64,000 bases of DNA from Morinoia aosen (GCA_030386875.1 CM059563.1:29860139-29924138); one strand, 5' to 3'; positions 1-11,495 are shown, counted from the stretch's first letter. Translations and numbers: made by a program. The notes: generated by a model not told the origin, from the letters alone.

Positions 1-424
1 GGTACTGATTTCTGTTGAAATGGTCACATAGACGATACAAACCGTATAATACTCGATAAATGAGATTAATGAGGCTCCAGAATCACTCGATATTTAGGCA
101 AAATGAGTGTTGTGAGTTTATCAGCGTATTTTTACGTTGGAAATTGGAAATTCGTACTGTATGCATGTTGAAGAAAATAAACATTCGATTTCGGTATGGA
201 ATGTGCTCCTTGGAAAAGAAGTGTTTAGTGATCATGCCTATATTTTCATTGAAAAAAAGAGTGTACATGGTGGATTTGTCGATTACTAAAGAGCGTACGA
301 TGAGTGAATTTTTCTCTCATCAATTTTGGCGATTGAAAAATGAAATTCGAGGTTCGTTTGAAATGGAAATTTTCTCTCAGTATTTTTCAGAGGTCAATTG
401 TTATTGTGAATGGGAATGTAAGAA
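1..424. other. AT-rich stretch, no gene recognised
   Basis: Open frames here are short, overlap on both strands and match nothing I recognise. The sequence is rich in short GAGTGA/TCACTC-like words that recur up to about 6 kb. It probably belongs to the same repeat-rich block as repeat C, but I could not align it with the corresponding region upstream of the second copy. Confidence 0.4.
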
Positions 425-500
425 GGTTGTTGCTCGCCGTGGCACAGTGGTTAAGGGATCGGCGTTGTATGGTGAATGCGCGTGCGTATGTGTGTCCCCG
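425..500 (+). repeat. tRNA-derived SINE fragment, decayed
   Basis: The segment carries GTGGCACAGTGGTTAAGGGA, an A-box-like start shared almost exactly with the better SINE at 11040-11240. The B-box half is scrambled by GTGT-rich sequence. The frame crossing it reads AQWLRDRRCM, a shadow translation matching AQWLRDQPCM from the other copy. That shared peptide comes from the SINE and is not a protein domain. Confidence 0.6.
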
Positions 501-1740
501 AGATGTCTGGAATTTTCGAGAGATATGGTTCGCAGGCCTCATATGTGTTATTTACGAAAAGTAAAATGTCATCACTCATAATAATTTGGAATAATTTGTA
601 AATTCTCTCTCAGACTTGGTTGAGGGTTCTATTTTGGTGAATGATTGAAGTATATACCTATGGAAATTCTGCGAAGCGAAATGGTTTGCGCTCGTGAAAT
701 GTTTTGCTTTGAAGAAATGTACCGCTCAAATGGAGAAATCACTCATTCGAACGTAAATGTTTGTCCTGATTTTGGTGGACGTTCTAAATGATTCATGTTT
801 CAGTGCCCGACGAGAGGTTCGAACTTCGAGCATTTTCCAGGTAAAAAATTCACAGTTTGGGGTAAAATTTGACTGGCAGTTGTTTTTCTGGGAATTCTTC
901 ATGTAAACGTTTTCGGTGGTATTTCAGTTGTCCATGAAAATGTCTTCTGGAGGTTTTGGTGGGCGTTATTTGGTATTTCATTCGAAGAGAATGAGGGGGT
1001 TTCATGACATAAATTATGATTTTCAAATTTTCATTGATAATTGATGTATAAACTCTCGGTCGCGAGAGGAGTGAAATTTCAATGAGCCATATTTTCGTTG
1101 GCATTCAAGTAAGAAGTCTGAAATTTTGATACAATCTAGATATCAATGAGAAGTTTGTATGGTTACAATTTGAGAATGATCCAATCGATATTTGGGGAAA
1201 AAGAAGAAACCTTCGAAAATGCCATACCTAATTAAATTGATAAAAAAATGGCACTTAGAAACAAGCCAGAGAGACGATTTTAGGCTCAAAAGAAGCGGAA
1301 TCCAGAGCGTCTTATGAATTATGTCGATGAAAAATTTTTTAATGAATATTTTTTAATATATTTGGAAATGATATTTTGCAAATATTTTGGCTGTTTTCTC
1401 GTCAGGGAAGTGTGTTTTGAACATTTTTTTTGGACAGTATGGAAGGGTTGCAAGGTGAGAACCCTACGCATTTCATAAATTTTAGGAAACATTCGCCAAA
1501 AGTCTACGGATGGTAAAATGTTATTTTCGATGAAAAATCGCAAATAAGTGGGAATTCATGCACAAATGTATTTCAGCTTCATACAGAGGGAGATGTTGAA
1601 GGTTATAATAAAAGTCTACGGGGTAAATCCACCCAAAATGGCAGAAATTGCACATTTATGGGCATTTTGTAGAGTTTTTGAGTGATCCGGAGTAAGTAAA
1701 GGGCCCCTCGGTTTTGATAGGCATCTAGACCATGGCTGTG

Positions 1741-1774
1741 CCGCTCTGCGTAGGGCATCGCCCTCGCAGAGCGG
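1741..1774. other. GC-rich hairpin in repeat C copy 1
   Basis: CCGCTCTGCG at 1741-1750 pairs perfectly with CGCAGAGCGG at 1765-1774. After one unpaired T an inner stem AGGGC/GCCCT (1752-1756 with 1760-1764) closes on a 3-base loop. The stem stands out in AT-rich surroundings and sits at the same place as the hairpin at 7054-7087 in copy 2. Confidence 0.85.
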
Positions 1775-2924
1775 CCCTTAAATCACGACCAAAATATTCT
1801 AGTATTAAACGCGAACGCGCGACGGCGCGTGTGTTGCATAATCATTTTCCAATTGAGGCGTATAATAGCGATGTTTCTCTATTAAAAGCGGGCTAATTTC
1901 AGTTGGATGTAGTCTTTTGTTTGCAAACTCATTTTGGGATTATTTTAGTCAAATGTTGTGGGTTTCTATAGTGGTTTAGATGTAAGAAGGATCAGATGTA
2001 TGGGATCTTCGGAGAAATGAAAGATGGGTAATCTAATACTCTGTTATTTACCTTTCATTCATTCAATTTCTTCACGAAAATGAGTTTGAATTGAGTGTTT
2101 TGGGTTGATTTGAAAGAGTGTGTTCATGGTAATTTTAGCTATCATTAAGTTGGTGAATATTTGGGGCTCTATAGTAATGTTTTCATGCGGATATTCAGTA
2201 TGAAACGCTAGTGTGGTTTGTGAAAGTGGGTTTAAACTTGTAGGCATATGAAACTCTGTAATTCTCGTGTGCTATTGGAGTGCTATTTTCGTACGTCTGG
2301 CGCTAAAGTGATATTGAATGTTTTTTGGTAAATGCTTTTTATTGTTTGAGAGGCGTATATGGGAAAACTTATATCGAACAAATTTGTGTTTAACATTTAA
2401 ATAAACGAGTATTGTTTGTATTGGGTGTAATTTTTCCCCTGTTTAACCTGAGGGTAATTGGAGGTGTGATAGCGGAATTTTTTCATATTTACGTCTACGT
2501 TTAAGGAAATTGTTATTGCACATTCTGTCGAGCTCTGAAATATAAGGAATTGAGTCGGGTAGTGTATAGGTTTGGTGAAGTGATTTAGTAAGAATAAGGG
2601 GATGTATGTTGAGATAGATGGGATGAAGTATGAGGGGGCTGCAAATTCAATGGTAATATACGATAGATTGGGTTTGAAGGTAAAGTCATGATTAATAAGG
2701 ATCATATAGGTTATGACTACTCGTTTTGTGTGTGTTTAATGGTAATCGCTAGGTTTAGGGATTATTGTCATACAAGAGGAGTTAGTATATATTTGACCTG
2801 TTGAGTGATGGTTGATGGTTAGGTGTGAGTTCTTTGTTGGTAAATAAAGTAGTGCCGGGGTGTTTAATAGTAAAACATATAAGTTTGGAGACAAGTAACG
2901 CATGGGCTGTACTAAATTTGTTGT

Positions 2925-3125
2925 GCGCGTGTGCTATGTTGTTGTGGGGGTTTGTTGATGGTTTTAAAAGTGTGGCGATTGAATGGAATGTGTGATTTGT
3001 TGTTGGTGGTGTTGATGATGTGTTGTTGTGGGTGTTTTGTTGTTGGGGTTTGGGGGTTTGTCGGTGTGTGTTTTGGTGTGTGTGTTGGGGTGTGTTGTGT
3101 TGTGTGTGGGGGGGAGTCGGAGGGC
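2925..3125. repeat. GT-rich simple tail of repeat C copy 1
   Basis: The + strand is almost only G and T (TGTTGTTG, GGGTGTG, GTTGGTG runs). Its partner at 8265-8475 in copy 2 has the same composition and the same GAGTCGGAGGGCGCG end. The open frames on both strands are composition artefacts. Confidence 0.75.
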
Positions 3126-3149
3126 GCGTGTTGTCTGGTTACTTGCGGC

Positions 3150-5869
3150 GCCCTCGGAGAGTGAAAAAAATACTAAAATCGGAATCCGCAGGAAAATCAA
3201 GTCAGAAGAAAAATCTTAATCAGAGGGCTAGAGGGTTATTGGCGAAAGGTCTAGTGCGATCCCGAGGGGATACAAGAGAAAAGTACCAGAACGCGTGGTC
3301 GCAGCGGGCTCAAATTTTGGGACCAGGTGGGGCATAGGGGGAAACCCCCCCGTACCGCTGTTCGTTTTGATCGGGCCCATATAAATGCTTTAAATGAAAA
3401 AAAACTGTTTTTTTTTTGTCATTTTCAAACATTTAAAAGGTTTCAAATACAGGTCCTAGAGGTCTGCCGATTTCATTTCCGGGTAGTCCAAGTAGCGCTA
3501 CACCTCAGCCAAAAACTTGACATGTTTCGAATAGAGAAAAATTTTTTGCTAGAGCCTCTCAAAAAAAGCATGCCAAAAAAGTGTCGATTTTTGCGATTTT
3601 TTTCTGGCCAGGCCAGCGGCGGAAAAGCTTTCGAAATTTGATATCATGTATAGTTTGCAAATATCTCTCGTGAAAAAAATCACAAAAAATCTGGGTGCTC
3701 AATTTTACGAGAAAATGCCTCACGAAAAACACCTCGAAAAAAATGGCATCTGCGCCAAACACTTTTGAGTTCTCTGTTTCAGAGTGAGAGGTCTGATTTT
3801 TCGACAGCTCACAGAAAACATGTCGGTTCATTCAAAAATACTTTTTGAGAAGGTTTCTTTGAGTAGAAATTTTTCTATGCGTCTTTGAATTTGGGTGTAA
3901 AAAAAGGCGTTTTTCCAGTCGGATTTTTCGACAGCTTCTCATGGCGTATCCATCGCACGTGGAAAGCTCAAATTTTCATGAGAGGTCGACATAATTAGTA
4001 CCTTTGACTCACAGGATCGGCAGCGCTCAAAACGGCACCGTTTGGCCACAGCAGCTCATCAAAGAAATGAGTGATTATCGATTTTTCGCTTCTCAAAAAA
4101 ATTCTATTGCCCGCACAGAAAAAGTCATTTAACATGTTTTGCTTGTCGCATCATTTTACGCATTCAGTGAAATTTTCAGAACAAAATTCCCAGTAGTTTA
4201 CGAAATACTTGTTTTTGGTGATTTTTCCTCATTTCGCTCGATTTATGTTTCCCTGAGTAACCGCGATTTCCAATATAGGGCGTAAAAAATTATTTTTGGG
4301 CTTTTTTTCAACTCGAAATAGTGTGAAAGCGCAAACTATTTAAAATTTTTTCTAAGCAATTTCGATCCGAAAGCTTAATAATGAGTGATGAGTGTTTAAA
4401 GTTTTTTCGATTTTATACATATTTTAGGACACGCAGCTATTTTTTGAGGGCAAGGTAGTGTCTTTAGAGTTGCTAGAAATATTTATTGCGTCGAGGGTCG
4501 AGTCGAAAATATGACATTTATACCTCTCAAAATCACTCATATTGAGTGATGCATTTATTTAAGGCTTTTGGAGTGGTCCCACAAAAAATTTCATAGAGAT
4601 GAAATGTGTTGGAAATACACGATTTACCCAAGGGTAGTGTTTATTTTGTTCAACAAACGTTTTTCGGTCAATAATAGCCATAAATGATTTCATATCCAAA
4701 TTTTCAAAGTCCAAATCATCGTATATATTCTCGTTGCCCCCGCGCGTGTTCTGCGAATCGTCGTAAAATTTCATCAATCTTGCGTTTTCAAAGTCGATTT
4801 TCTCAGGCTGTTTTGGTGTTATGTACTTCAATTTTTGAACACTGTTAGAATGTGTGCTTGTCATGAACACTAAAGAGAAAAGTCATCAAGAAAACAGTGA
4901 GAAGTAGGTGTTTTGGGTACTCAAAGTTGCCTCATCGTCGGGTTTTTACGACGCCGAACAGAGAACGGTCCATTTGCTCAACTCTGCGTTTTTGAATCGA
5001 CGTGATTTTTTTTCTATCACATATGAAGAGTAGATTATAATTTCCGCATTTTAACAATGACTAGGTGAGACTACTCATTTATTTCACATAACCACCGTTG
5101 TCGAGAATACGTCGTAATGGACTCTTAAACATGCCTTCTCAGTGAAATTTGACGTTCGAAGTCGCGAATCTGCTGGAAGTGCGTTTTTGACTCGAGTTTT
5201 CTTGCATATATCGAGTGATTGGGGTTTTCATTTTCTCTCTGGAGATTTTTGATAGGACAGTTATACATAAAAACTGAAAAAACATGTAAAAATTTGAATA
5301 AATATACAGTTGTGAGACTTTGAAAACGCATTGTTGGTAGATTTTATGAGCACTGCGATACCTCGTTTTAAGGCCTCTTTTTGCAAATTTGTGTTGTGTG
5401 CCCACCAGCAGTTTTTGATGCTAGAAATCTGGAATTGTGTCTGCTCATAGGTCAGGAACTGTACTTTTTACTCCGTGAGTAAAAAAAGCTCATTGAAAAT
5501 TTGGGTCTTTGTGATCATGGCTTAATTACAGCAGAAAATTGGCGCATCTGGCTGGGACCGATTCGATTGCGAAACACGGTACTTTGAGTTATTATTTCTC
5601 GCATTAGTTTTAATGTTACAACATTGCAAGTTTCAAATTTTTCAGACCAGGAACTTTTCAACAGTGCACTGAATTTTCGTTTAGAAATAGATATTATAAC
5701 TCATCGTTTGACTGCACCAAAATCCTCTCAATCGCATCCGCAGATTCTCTGAGCCACTCATTGTCATTGAGTGGACATCGTTTAGAGGCTCACTCAGGGT
5801 TCATATTTGATGAGGATGTGTCTCCGATATGTACTTAATTTTTGAGAGTGTTTGCGGGTCGTAAAAACA
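3150..5869. other. Intervening segment between repeat C copies, no gene recognised
   Basis: There is no convincing exon, RNA gene or transposase. The sequence contains many short GAGTGA/TCACTC words, poly-A/T runs and a locally GC-rich patch near 3225-3375. If copies 1 and 2 are parts of a longer tandem unit, this would be the rest of that unit, but no second copy lies in the window to test that. Confidence 0.4.
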
Positions 5870-7053
5870 TTATTTACGGAAAGTAAAATATTATTACTGG
5901 AATATTTTCAGAAATTGATAAATACTCACCCAGACTTTGTTCAGGCTTCCATGTCGGTCAGTAATTGAGAAATAGGTCGGGTTACACGGGAAAATTGTTT
6001 CCGCTCACAAATTGTTTCATTCTGAGGAAATATGATCCTCAACGTGAATAAGTACTCATTCTAGCGTGGATGATGAAGTTGTGTTTTGAATGCGTTCCAA
6101 TTCAGTCAGGCTATAGGGTTCGATGAGAGGATCAATTTCATTCTGTTTTTCTGGATGAAAATTGGCCACTTGAAGCTTCAAATTACAAAACATGAATCTA
6201 TTTCGAAATTCGATTAAGCGCTCATTTCGGTTAGTTCGATGCTGAAATATGCAGGAAAATTGCTTCATGATGTACGTAAGAGATAGCGTTTTTTTCATCT
6301 CGAGAAACTGAAAGTGACGATATGTTTTGAGTATTTTTAATTTCCAATAATATAATCCGTGGATGAACTCGGTCTCAAATTGAGTGAAATTTCAATGAGG
6401 CATATTTTTGTTGGCATTGAAGGTAGAAGTCTGAAATTTTGATACAATCTAGAAATCAATAAGAAGTTTGTATGGTTACAATTTGAGAATGGTCCAATCG
6501 GTATTTGGGGAAAAAGAAGAAACCTTCGAAAATTCCATACCTAATTAAATTGATTAAAAAATGGCATTTAGAAACAAGCCAGAGAGACGATTTTAGGCTC
6601 AAAAGAAGCGGAATCGAAAGCGTCTTATAAATTATGTTGATGAAAAATTTGTTAATGAATATTTTTTAATATATTCGGAAATGAGTTTTTGCAAATATTT
6701 TGGCTGTTTTCTCGTCAGGGAAGCGTGTTTTGAACAATTTTTTTGGACAGTATGGAACGATTGCAAGGTGGGAAACGTACGCATATCATAAATTTTAGGA
6801 AACATTCGCCAAAAGTCTACGGATGGTAAAATGTTATTTTCGATGAAATATCACAAAAAAGTGGGAATTCATGCGCAAATGTATTTCAGTTTCATGCAGA
6901 GGGAGATGTTGAAGGTTATGATAAAAGTCTACGGGGTAAACACACCGAAAATGGGAAGAAATTCCATATTTTTGGGATTTTTTGAAGGTTATGAGTGAAC
7001 TTCTGTAAATGAAGAGTTTCTAGGTTATGATAGGTATCAAGACCAGGACTGTG

Positions 7054-7087
7054 CCGCTCTGCCGCGGGCCATGGCCCGCCAGAGCGG
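7054..7087. other. GC-rich hairpin in repeat C copy 2
   Basis: CCGCTCTG (7054-7061) pairs with CAGAGCGG (7080-7087). An inner perfect stem GCGGGCC/GGCCCGC (7064-7070 with 7073-7079) lies above a two-base bulge, leaving only AT between the arms. The outer stem is the same as in copy 1. The inner stem has different bases but is still fully paired. Confidence 0.85.
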
Positions 7088-7123
7088 CCCAAAAATTACA
7101 ACTAAAACTACTAGCCTCAACCT

Positions 7124-7181
7124 GGAAATATGATTATGCAACACACGAGCAACTGCGCGTGTGTTGCATAATCATATTTCC
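7124..7181. other. 24-bp perfect inverted repeat in repeat C copy 2
   Basis: The arms are 7124-7147 and 7158-7181 with a 10-base loop. They match perfectly over 24 bp, and the right arm contains GTGTGTTGCATAATCAT. Copy 1 keeps the right arm (about 1828-1850) but not the left. There a short GC stem ACGCGC/GCGCGT (about 1815-1830) occupies the place. Confidence 0.85.
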
Positions 7182-8733
7182 AATTGAGGCGTAGAAAAAC
7201 GATGTTTCTCTATTAAAAGCGGGCTAATTTTCAGTTGGATGTGGTCTTTTGTTTTCAAATTTATTTTGTAATAATTTTATGGAAATGTTGTGGGTCTCTG
7301 TAGTGGTTGAGGTTGAAGGAGGATCGGATTGTAGGGGATCTCTGGAGTAATGGAATATGGATAATCTAATACTCTATCATTTACCCCTCATTCAATCCAT
7401 TTATTCACAGAAATGAATTTGAATTGAGTTTTTCTGGTTGATTTGAACGAGCTTGTTCATTGTAATTTGAACTATCATCAAGTTGGTGAATATTTGGGGT
7501 TCTATAGTAAAGTTTTCATTCGGATATTCAGTGTGAAACGCTAGTGTGGTTTCTGAAGGTGGGTTTAAACTTGCAGGCATATGAAACACTGTAATTCTCG
7601 TGTGCTATTGGAGTGCTATTTTCGTACGTCTGGCCCTAAAGTGATATTGAACGTTTTTTGGTATATGCTTTTCATTGTTTGGGGGGCGTATATGGGAAAA
7701 CATATATCGAACATAATTGTGTTGAACATTTAAGTAAAGAAGTGTTGATTGTATTGGGTGTGTTTTTTACCCTGTTTAATTTGAGGATAATTGGAGGTGT
7801 GATAGCGGAATTTTATCATATTTACGTCTCCGTTAAGAAATTGTTATTGCACATTCTGTCGAGCTCTGAAATTTAAGGAATTGAGTCGGGTAGTGTATAG
7901 GTTTGGTGAAGTGATTTAGTAAGAATAAGGGGATGTATGTTAAGATGGATGGGATGAAGTATGAGGGGGCTGAAAATTCGACAGTAAAATACGACAGATT
8001 GGGTTTGAAGGTAAAGTCATGATAAATAAGGATCATATAGGTTACGACAACTCGTTTTGTGTGTGTTTAATGGTAATCGCTAGGTTTAGGGATTATTGTC
8101 ATACTAAAAGAATTAGTTTAATTATTTTAGACCTGTTGTGTGATGGTTGATGGTTAGGTGTGAGTTGTTTGTTGGTAAATTAAGTAGTGGCTGTGGTGTT
8201 TAAAAGTAAAACATACAAGTTTGGGGACAAGTAACGCATGGGCTGTACTAAATTTGTTGTGCGCGTGTGGTATGTTGTTGTGCGCGTGTGCTATGTTGTT
8301 GTGGGTCATTTGTTGATGGTTTTAGAAGTGTGAAGAGTGTATGGGGTGTATGGTTTGTTGTTGGTGGTGTTGATGATGTGTTGTTGTGGGTGTTTTTTGT
8401 TGTTTGGGGGTTTCGGGGTGTGTGTTTGGGTGTGTGTGTGTGGGTGTGTGTTGTGTTGTGGGGGGGAGTCGGAGGGCGCGTGTGTGTGCTGGTTATGTTT
8501 GGCGAGGCTCAAACTAGCATGTGATCTATTCTTCTATCGTTTCATTAGATTTAATTTCTTCTCTTCCTTCCAGTATCGAGATGATTTTTTATTAAGTAAA
8601 CATGTTAATTTTTTTTTGTTTACGTCTATTGTGAATTAATGAACGACACTTTCACCGAGGGGCTCAGAGTTAACTCCGCTCTTCACTCATCATTACTTCA
8701 TGAAAACGAATTTCTAGTTTCTGTGTATCTTAG

Positions 8734-9369
8734 CCCCTTCCCCAACAATTTTTATGGTAAAAAAGTTTCTTTTTCAGATTTTTTTTATATTGCTTCTACA
8801 TAGTACTTTTGATGTTGGTTATGTAAACAGTTTGTAATTATTTTTTCTTTCCATTTTTGTGGTCAACTTTTTATTTTGAAAATACCTTTGTCGGCATAAA
8901 TGAGTCAAATAGTCGTTGTCTGATGTCGAGAAATAGTCATTGTTGAGAAATAGTCATTGTCTGATGAACTGGCAGAGTTATCAGAAGTATTCAAGCTTCT
9001 GAGGGAAGGTTCATATTCACTATCTTCCGTTGAACTAGACATTTGAGGTGTAACACTTGAAAATACTATAAAAAAATGAATGCAAATGTGGATGCAAACA
9101 ACACCCATCCGACGACAATGGCTGTTGGCGCAAGTCTAGTAACAATGTCCAGGAAATCCTACAGCTCTATCCTATCGCTTCTGCCAGGCGTACAATTTGA
9201 CGAGAATACTCGTTTCATACGTAGAATGGCTTACAAATGCTTAAAATCGACGAGTATATACGTGTGTAGCTGGTTTTTGAAGGCAAAGTTTAAGACGAGT
9301 ATACTCGTCGACGACTGAAAACAGAACCTTTTGTGAAAATGTGTAGACACGTTTCTGCCGGGGAAGGGG
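8734..9369 (-). mobile_element. piggyBac-like element remnant (636 bp)
   Basis: The left end CCCCTTCCCC follows TTAG. The right end GGGGAAGGGG is followed by TTAA (9370-9373), the target site known for piggyBac elements, so the left site would be a mutated TTAA. A minus-strand frame (8905-9042) reads MSSSTEDSEYEPSLRSL and is acidic and Ser-rich, like the N-terminal region of many piggyBac transposases. The DDD catalytic core is absent. Near the right end lie a perfect palindrome GACGAGTATACTCGTC (9294-9309) and related GACGAGTATA words, which look like subterminal repeats. The family call rests on ends and TTAA; the protein similarity is only suggestive. Confidence 0.6.
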
Positions 9370-9373
9370 TTAA

Positions 9374-10425
9374 ACATAATAAGAGAAGTAAAAACTTATA
9401 CAACCATCGTATTTTTTAACAGGTCTTAATTTTACTAAATAATTAAATTCAGCATACCATCATTTCTACGTCTATCTGGCAGATGCTGTGAATTATACGA
9501 ACGATTTTTTATGAGTCCACCTTTCATTTCAATTTAATGAGATTTAGGTAATATTTTCCGCCTTCTTTAGCAAGGCAGAACTCGTGCTTTCCTTGCAGAT
9601 CCGCGGTCTCATTGCATTCTTTTAGCTGATGCAACGTTAATGGAAAGCCCTTTTGCCTGCTGCATCTATTGAAGAAACCTTTCTAGGCTCATGCCAAACT
9701 TGATCCCTCCTGGTGCTCTCGGCAAGATATCGCAGAGCGTAGCCAAATGCGTTCGAGTGGAGGCGAATTATGCAAATGTAAAATTCTCATCCCGACTGGG
9801 ACTGGTTCTCGACCGCAGCTGTTGCACTTTAAAGCGTTCGCCTAACTTTCTGCTCTAAATTCTCATCAAGGTCTTCGTTGCCCGTGTACTTCCGATGAAT
9901 GAGGTCTATGCGTCAGGTGTCTCGCAGCGTGCGTATAGAAACTGCGAGGCTCAAATAAGCTCACAAAAAATGTATAAGATTAGGAGATGAATAATGGTAT
10001 TTGAAAAAAACGCGTACTGAAACAGATGATCTGTAACAAACGTAAGTGTAGTGCTCTGCATTATTGATGCAGTGCTGGTACTGCTAAAATACTTTCATAT
10101 CTTGTTCTTCTGCTTCTGACTTTGCTTTGAGGGACTGAAATGATGAGACAAGTACAAAGCAGGGAGATTTTATGGGCTTTGTTTTCATCCTGAGGTTCTA
10201 TTTTTCTCATTTTGCTTTGTCTGTATTCATATTTGTCTGTATTCATAAATTATTTAGTGAAGAAAAGAAGCATGTATTCAGCCTCGCAACCATAAGAATT
10301 AGTTTATAAGGCAGCGACAACTGTATGCTCTCTCCATTAAAAATTCTCAAGGAGGCTCTGTTCAGGACTTGGAAGCTGATGTATTCTGTTTGAAAAAACA
10401 GATGCGATAGAATCGTGAGACTGAT
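9374..10425. other. No gene recognised
   Basis: The stretch is AT-rich. A more balanced patch at 9570-9930 contains an octamer word ATGCAAAT (about 9772) and CTTTCCTTGCAG, a fair splice-acceptor-like string near 9588. Neither is backed by a credible coding frame. Confidence 0.35.
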
Positions 10426-10429
10426 GTGT

Positions 10430-10730
10430 GCCAGATACAGGCAGACCATCCCCAAAGTGATACCGATTTTTTCTTAAGGTATATGTTTTTCAATGAAAAT
10501 CTACTTACTTGGTTGTTAAAATACAGTCGATCCTCGAGTTGTACATATTTTTATGCGAACCTACGTTTACGCAGATGAATGTGCTCGAGATACAGGCAGC
10601 TCATCCCCAAGATAATTCTAATTTTTTCAAACAAATGTTTTTTTAAACGTACTTACTTGGTTGTTAAAATACAGGTCGAGTTGTACGTCTTTTTACACAA
10701 ACCTAAAGTGCTGCAGATAAAAACTAGACT
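10430..10730. repeat. Tandem duplication of about 150 bp
   Basis: Two diverged units follow each other. Both contain AGATACAGGCAG, CATCCCCAA, TTACTTGGTTGTTAAAATAC and CGAGTTGTAC in the same order, the first from about 10430 and the second from about 10578. No coding function is apparent. Confidence 0.75.
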
Positions 10731-10837
10731 CCAGTCCTTCCAGTCTATTCCTAACGAGAATAAAGTTTCGTACTAGTTGAATAACTAGTTTTCATTCGCG
10801 TACCTTGGGTATAGCATAAAATGACGTATAACTTCAA

Positions 10838-11345
10838 CACTTTCACTGCAACGTGCGCCACTGGTGGTACACGGAGGGGATTTTCATAATGCTGCTAACC
10901 AGCCAATAGTCCTAACCTCAATGTTCATAAATACTTGATTAAATCTAAGTCAACAAACATCGGCATCTTTGTCATGCTTTATTTCCAATCAAGCCTGATA
11001 TATATGATCTTAAGCATAGGTTTTTCAAATGTCTTATAACTAACACTATATATAGGACACCGTGACGGTTCCCCCGTAAAGCCGGTACCCATTTCCAACA
11101 CCTGGGTTGAGTGGGGTATTGTGCTTGAGCTTTCCCTTATACCCAACGGGGAAAATCTCCGCGCCAGCGCCGGGATACGAACCCTCGTCTCCAACATACA
11201 AGGCTGATCCCTTAACCACTGTGCCACGGAGAGCACTCAAAGCTCGATCCAGTTAAATGCCTGCAATTTAAAAATTGCTCACCACAATTGACTTCAAATT
11301 TCAATTGAATATTGAACCTCAGTTTATCCAATTGCGGCCATAGTG
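10838..11345 (-). mobile_element. TTAA-type MITE (family D) split by a SINE
   Basis: The left part (10838-10955) aligns with the reverse complement of the right end of the MITE at 37831-38050, sharing CAACGTGCGCCAC, GGTGGT, GGAGGGATTTTCATAA and ATAAATACTTGAT. The right part (about 11268-11345) aligns with that MITE's other end, sharing TCAATATTCAA and AGTTTA. The sequence between them holds the SINE at 11040-11240. Flanks are TCAA (10834-10837) and CTAA (11346-11349), plausible mutated TTAA duplications. Confidence 0.65.
11040..11240 (-). repeat. tRNA-derived SINE
   Basis: Read on the minus strand from about 11235, a tRNA-like head carries an A box (TGGCACAGTGGTTA) and a B box (GGTTCGTATCC), the internal RNA polymerase III promoter arrangement. 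An unrelated body of about 110 bp follows, ending near CTATATATAG. The head is tRNA-length but continues into the body, so it is a SINE rather than a tRNA gene. Open frames across it (AQWLRDQPCM...) are the usual SINE shadow. It lies inside a family D MITE. Confidence 0.8.
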
Positions 11346-11436
11346 CTAATTAAGTTCGACTATAAATACTGTCTACCTCTGCCGAATTGTCTTGCTAAGG
11401 CTGGCGTACAGGATCAGCGTCACCACAGGCGCGGGG

Positions 11437-11495
11437 GCTGGAAAGCGAGCTCCACCTCAGCTGAGCTCGCTCTCAGCTTCAATAAAAAATGTTGA
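11437..11495 (+). other. Palindrome followed by AATAAA
   Basis: AGCGAGCTC and GAGCTCGCT form 9-bp arms around a 10-base loop (about 11437-11465), followed by TTCAATAAAAAATG with an AATAAA signal word. A TATA-like CTATAAATAC lies about 80 bp upstream. No coding frame is linked to them, so a small transcription unit is only a possibility. Confidence 0.35.

Larger units (their letters stand above)
545..3150 (+). repeat. Repeat C, copy 1 (unknown family)
   Basis: This block is collinear with 5870-8505. Shared landmarks are the TTTACG..AAAGTAAAAT region (about 548 and 5872), GTGAAATTTCAATGAG (1071 and 6384), the GC hairpin (1741 and 7054), a long AT-rich block, and a GT-rich tail ending GAGTCGGAGGGCGCG (3114 and 8466). 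The offset stays near 5.31-5.35 kb. No long coding frame is conserved. It could be a non-autonomous element, part of a long satellite with a unit of about 5.3 kb, or a duplicated non-coding locus. Terminal inverted repeats and target duplications were not found. Confidence 0.8.
5870..8505 (+). repeat. Repeat C, copy 2
   Basis: This is the second copy of the unit at 545-3150. By eye the blocks 6384-6960 and 7185-8110 are very similar to 1071-1650 and 1845-2775. The block 6060-6380 keeps the same length as 740-1070 but has little visible sequence similarity. The copy ends in a GT-rich tail, after which TTTGGCGAGGCTCAAAC begins different sequence. Confidence 0.8.

Noticed and set aside
11160-11235. 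Functional tRNA gene
   Set aside because: A and B boxes are present, but the tRNA-like head runs into a SINE body and a relative exists at 425-500.
10979-11240. Protein with AQWLRDQPCMLETRVRIP
   Set aside because: Well-known kind of shadow translation of a tRNA-derived SINE head; no gene.
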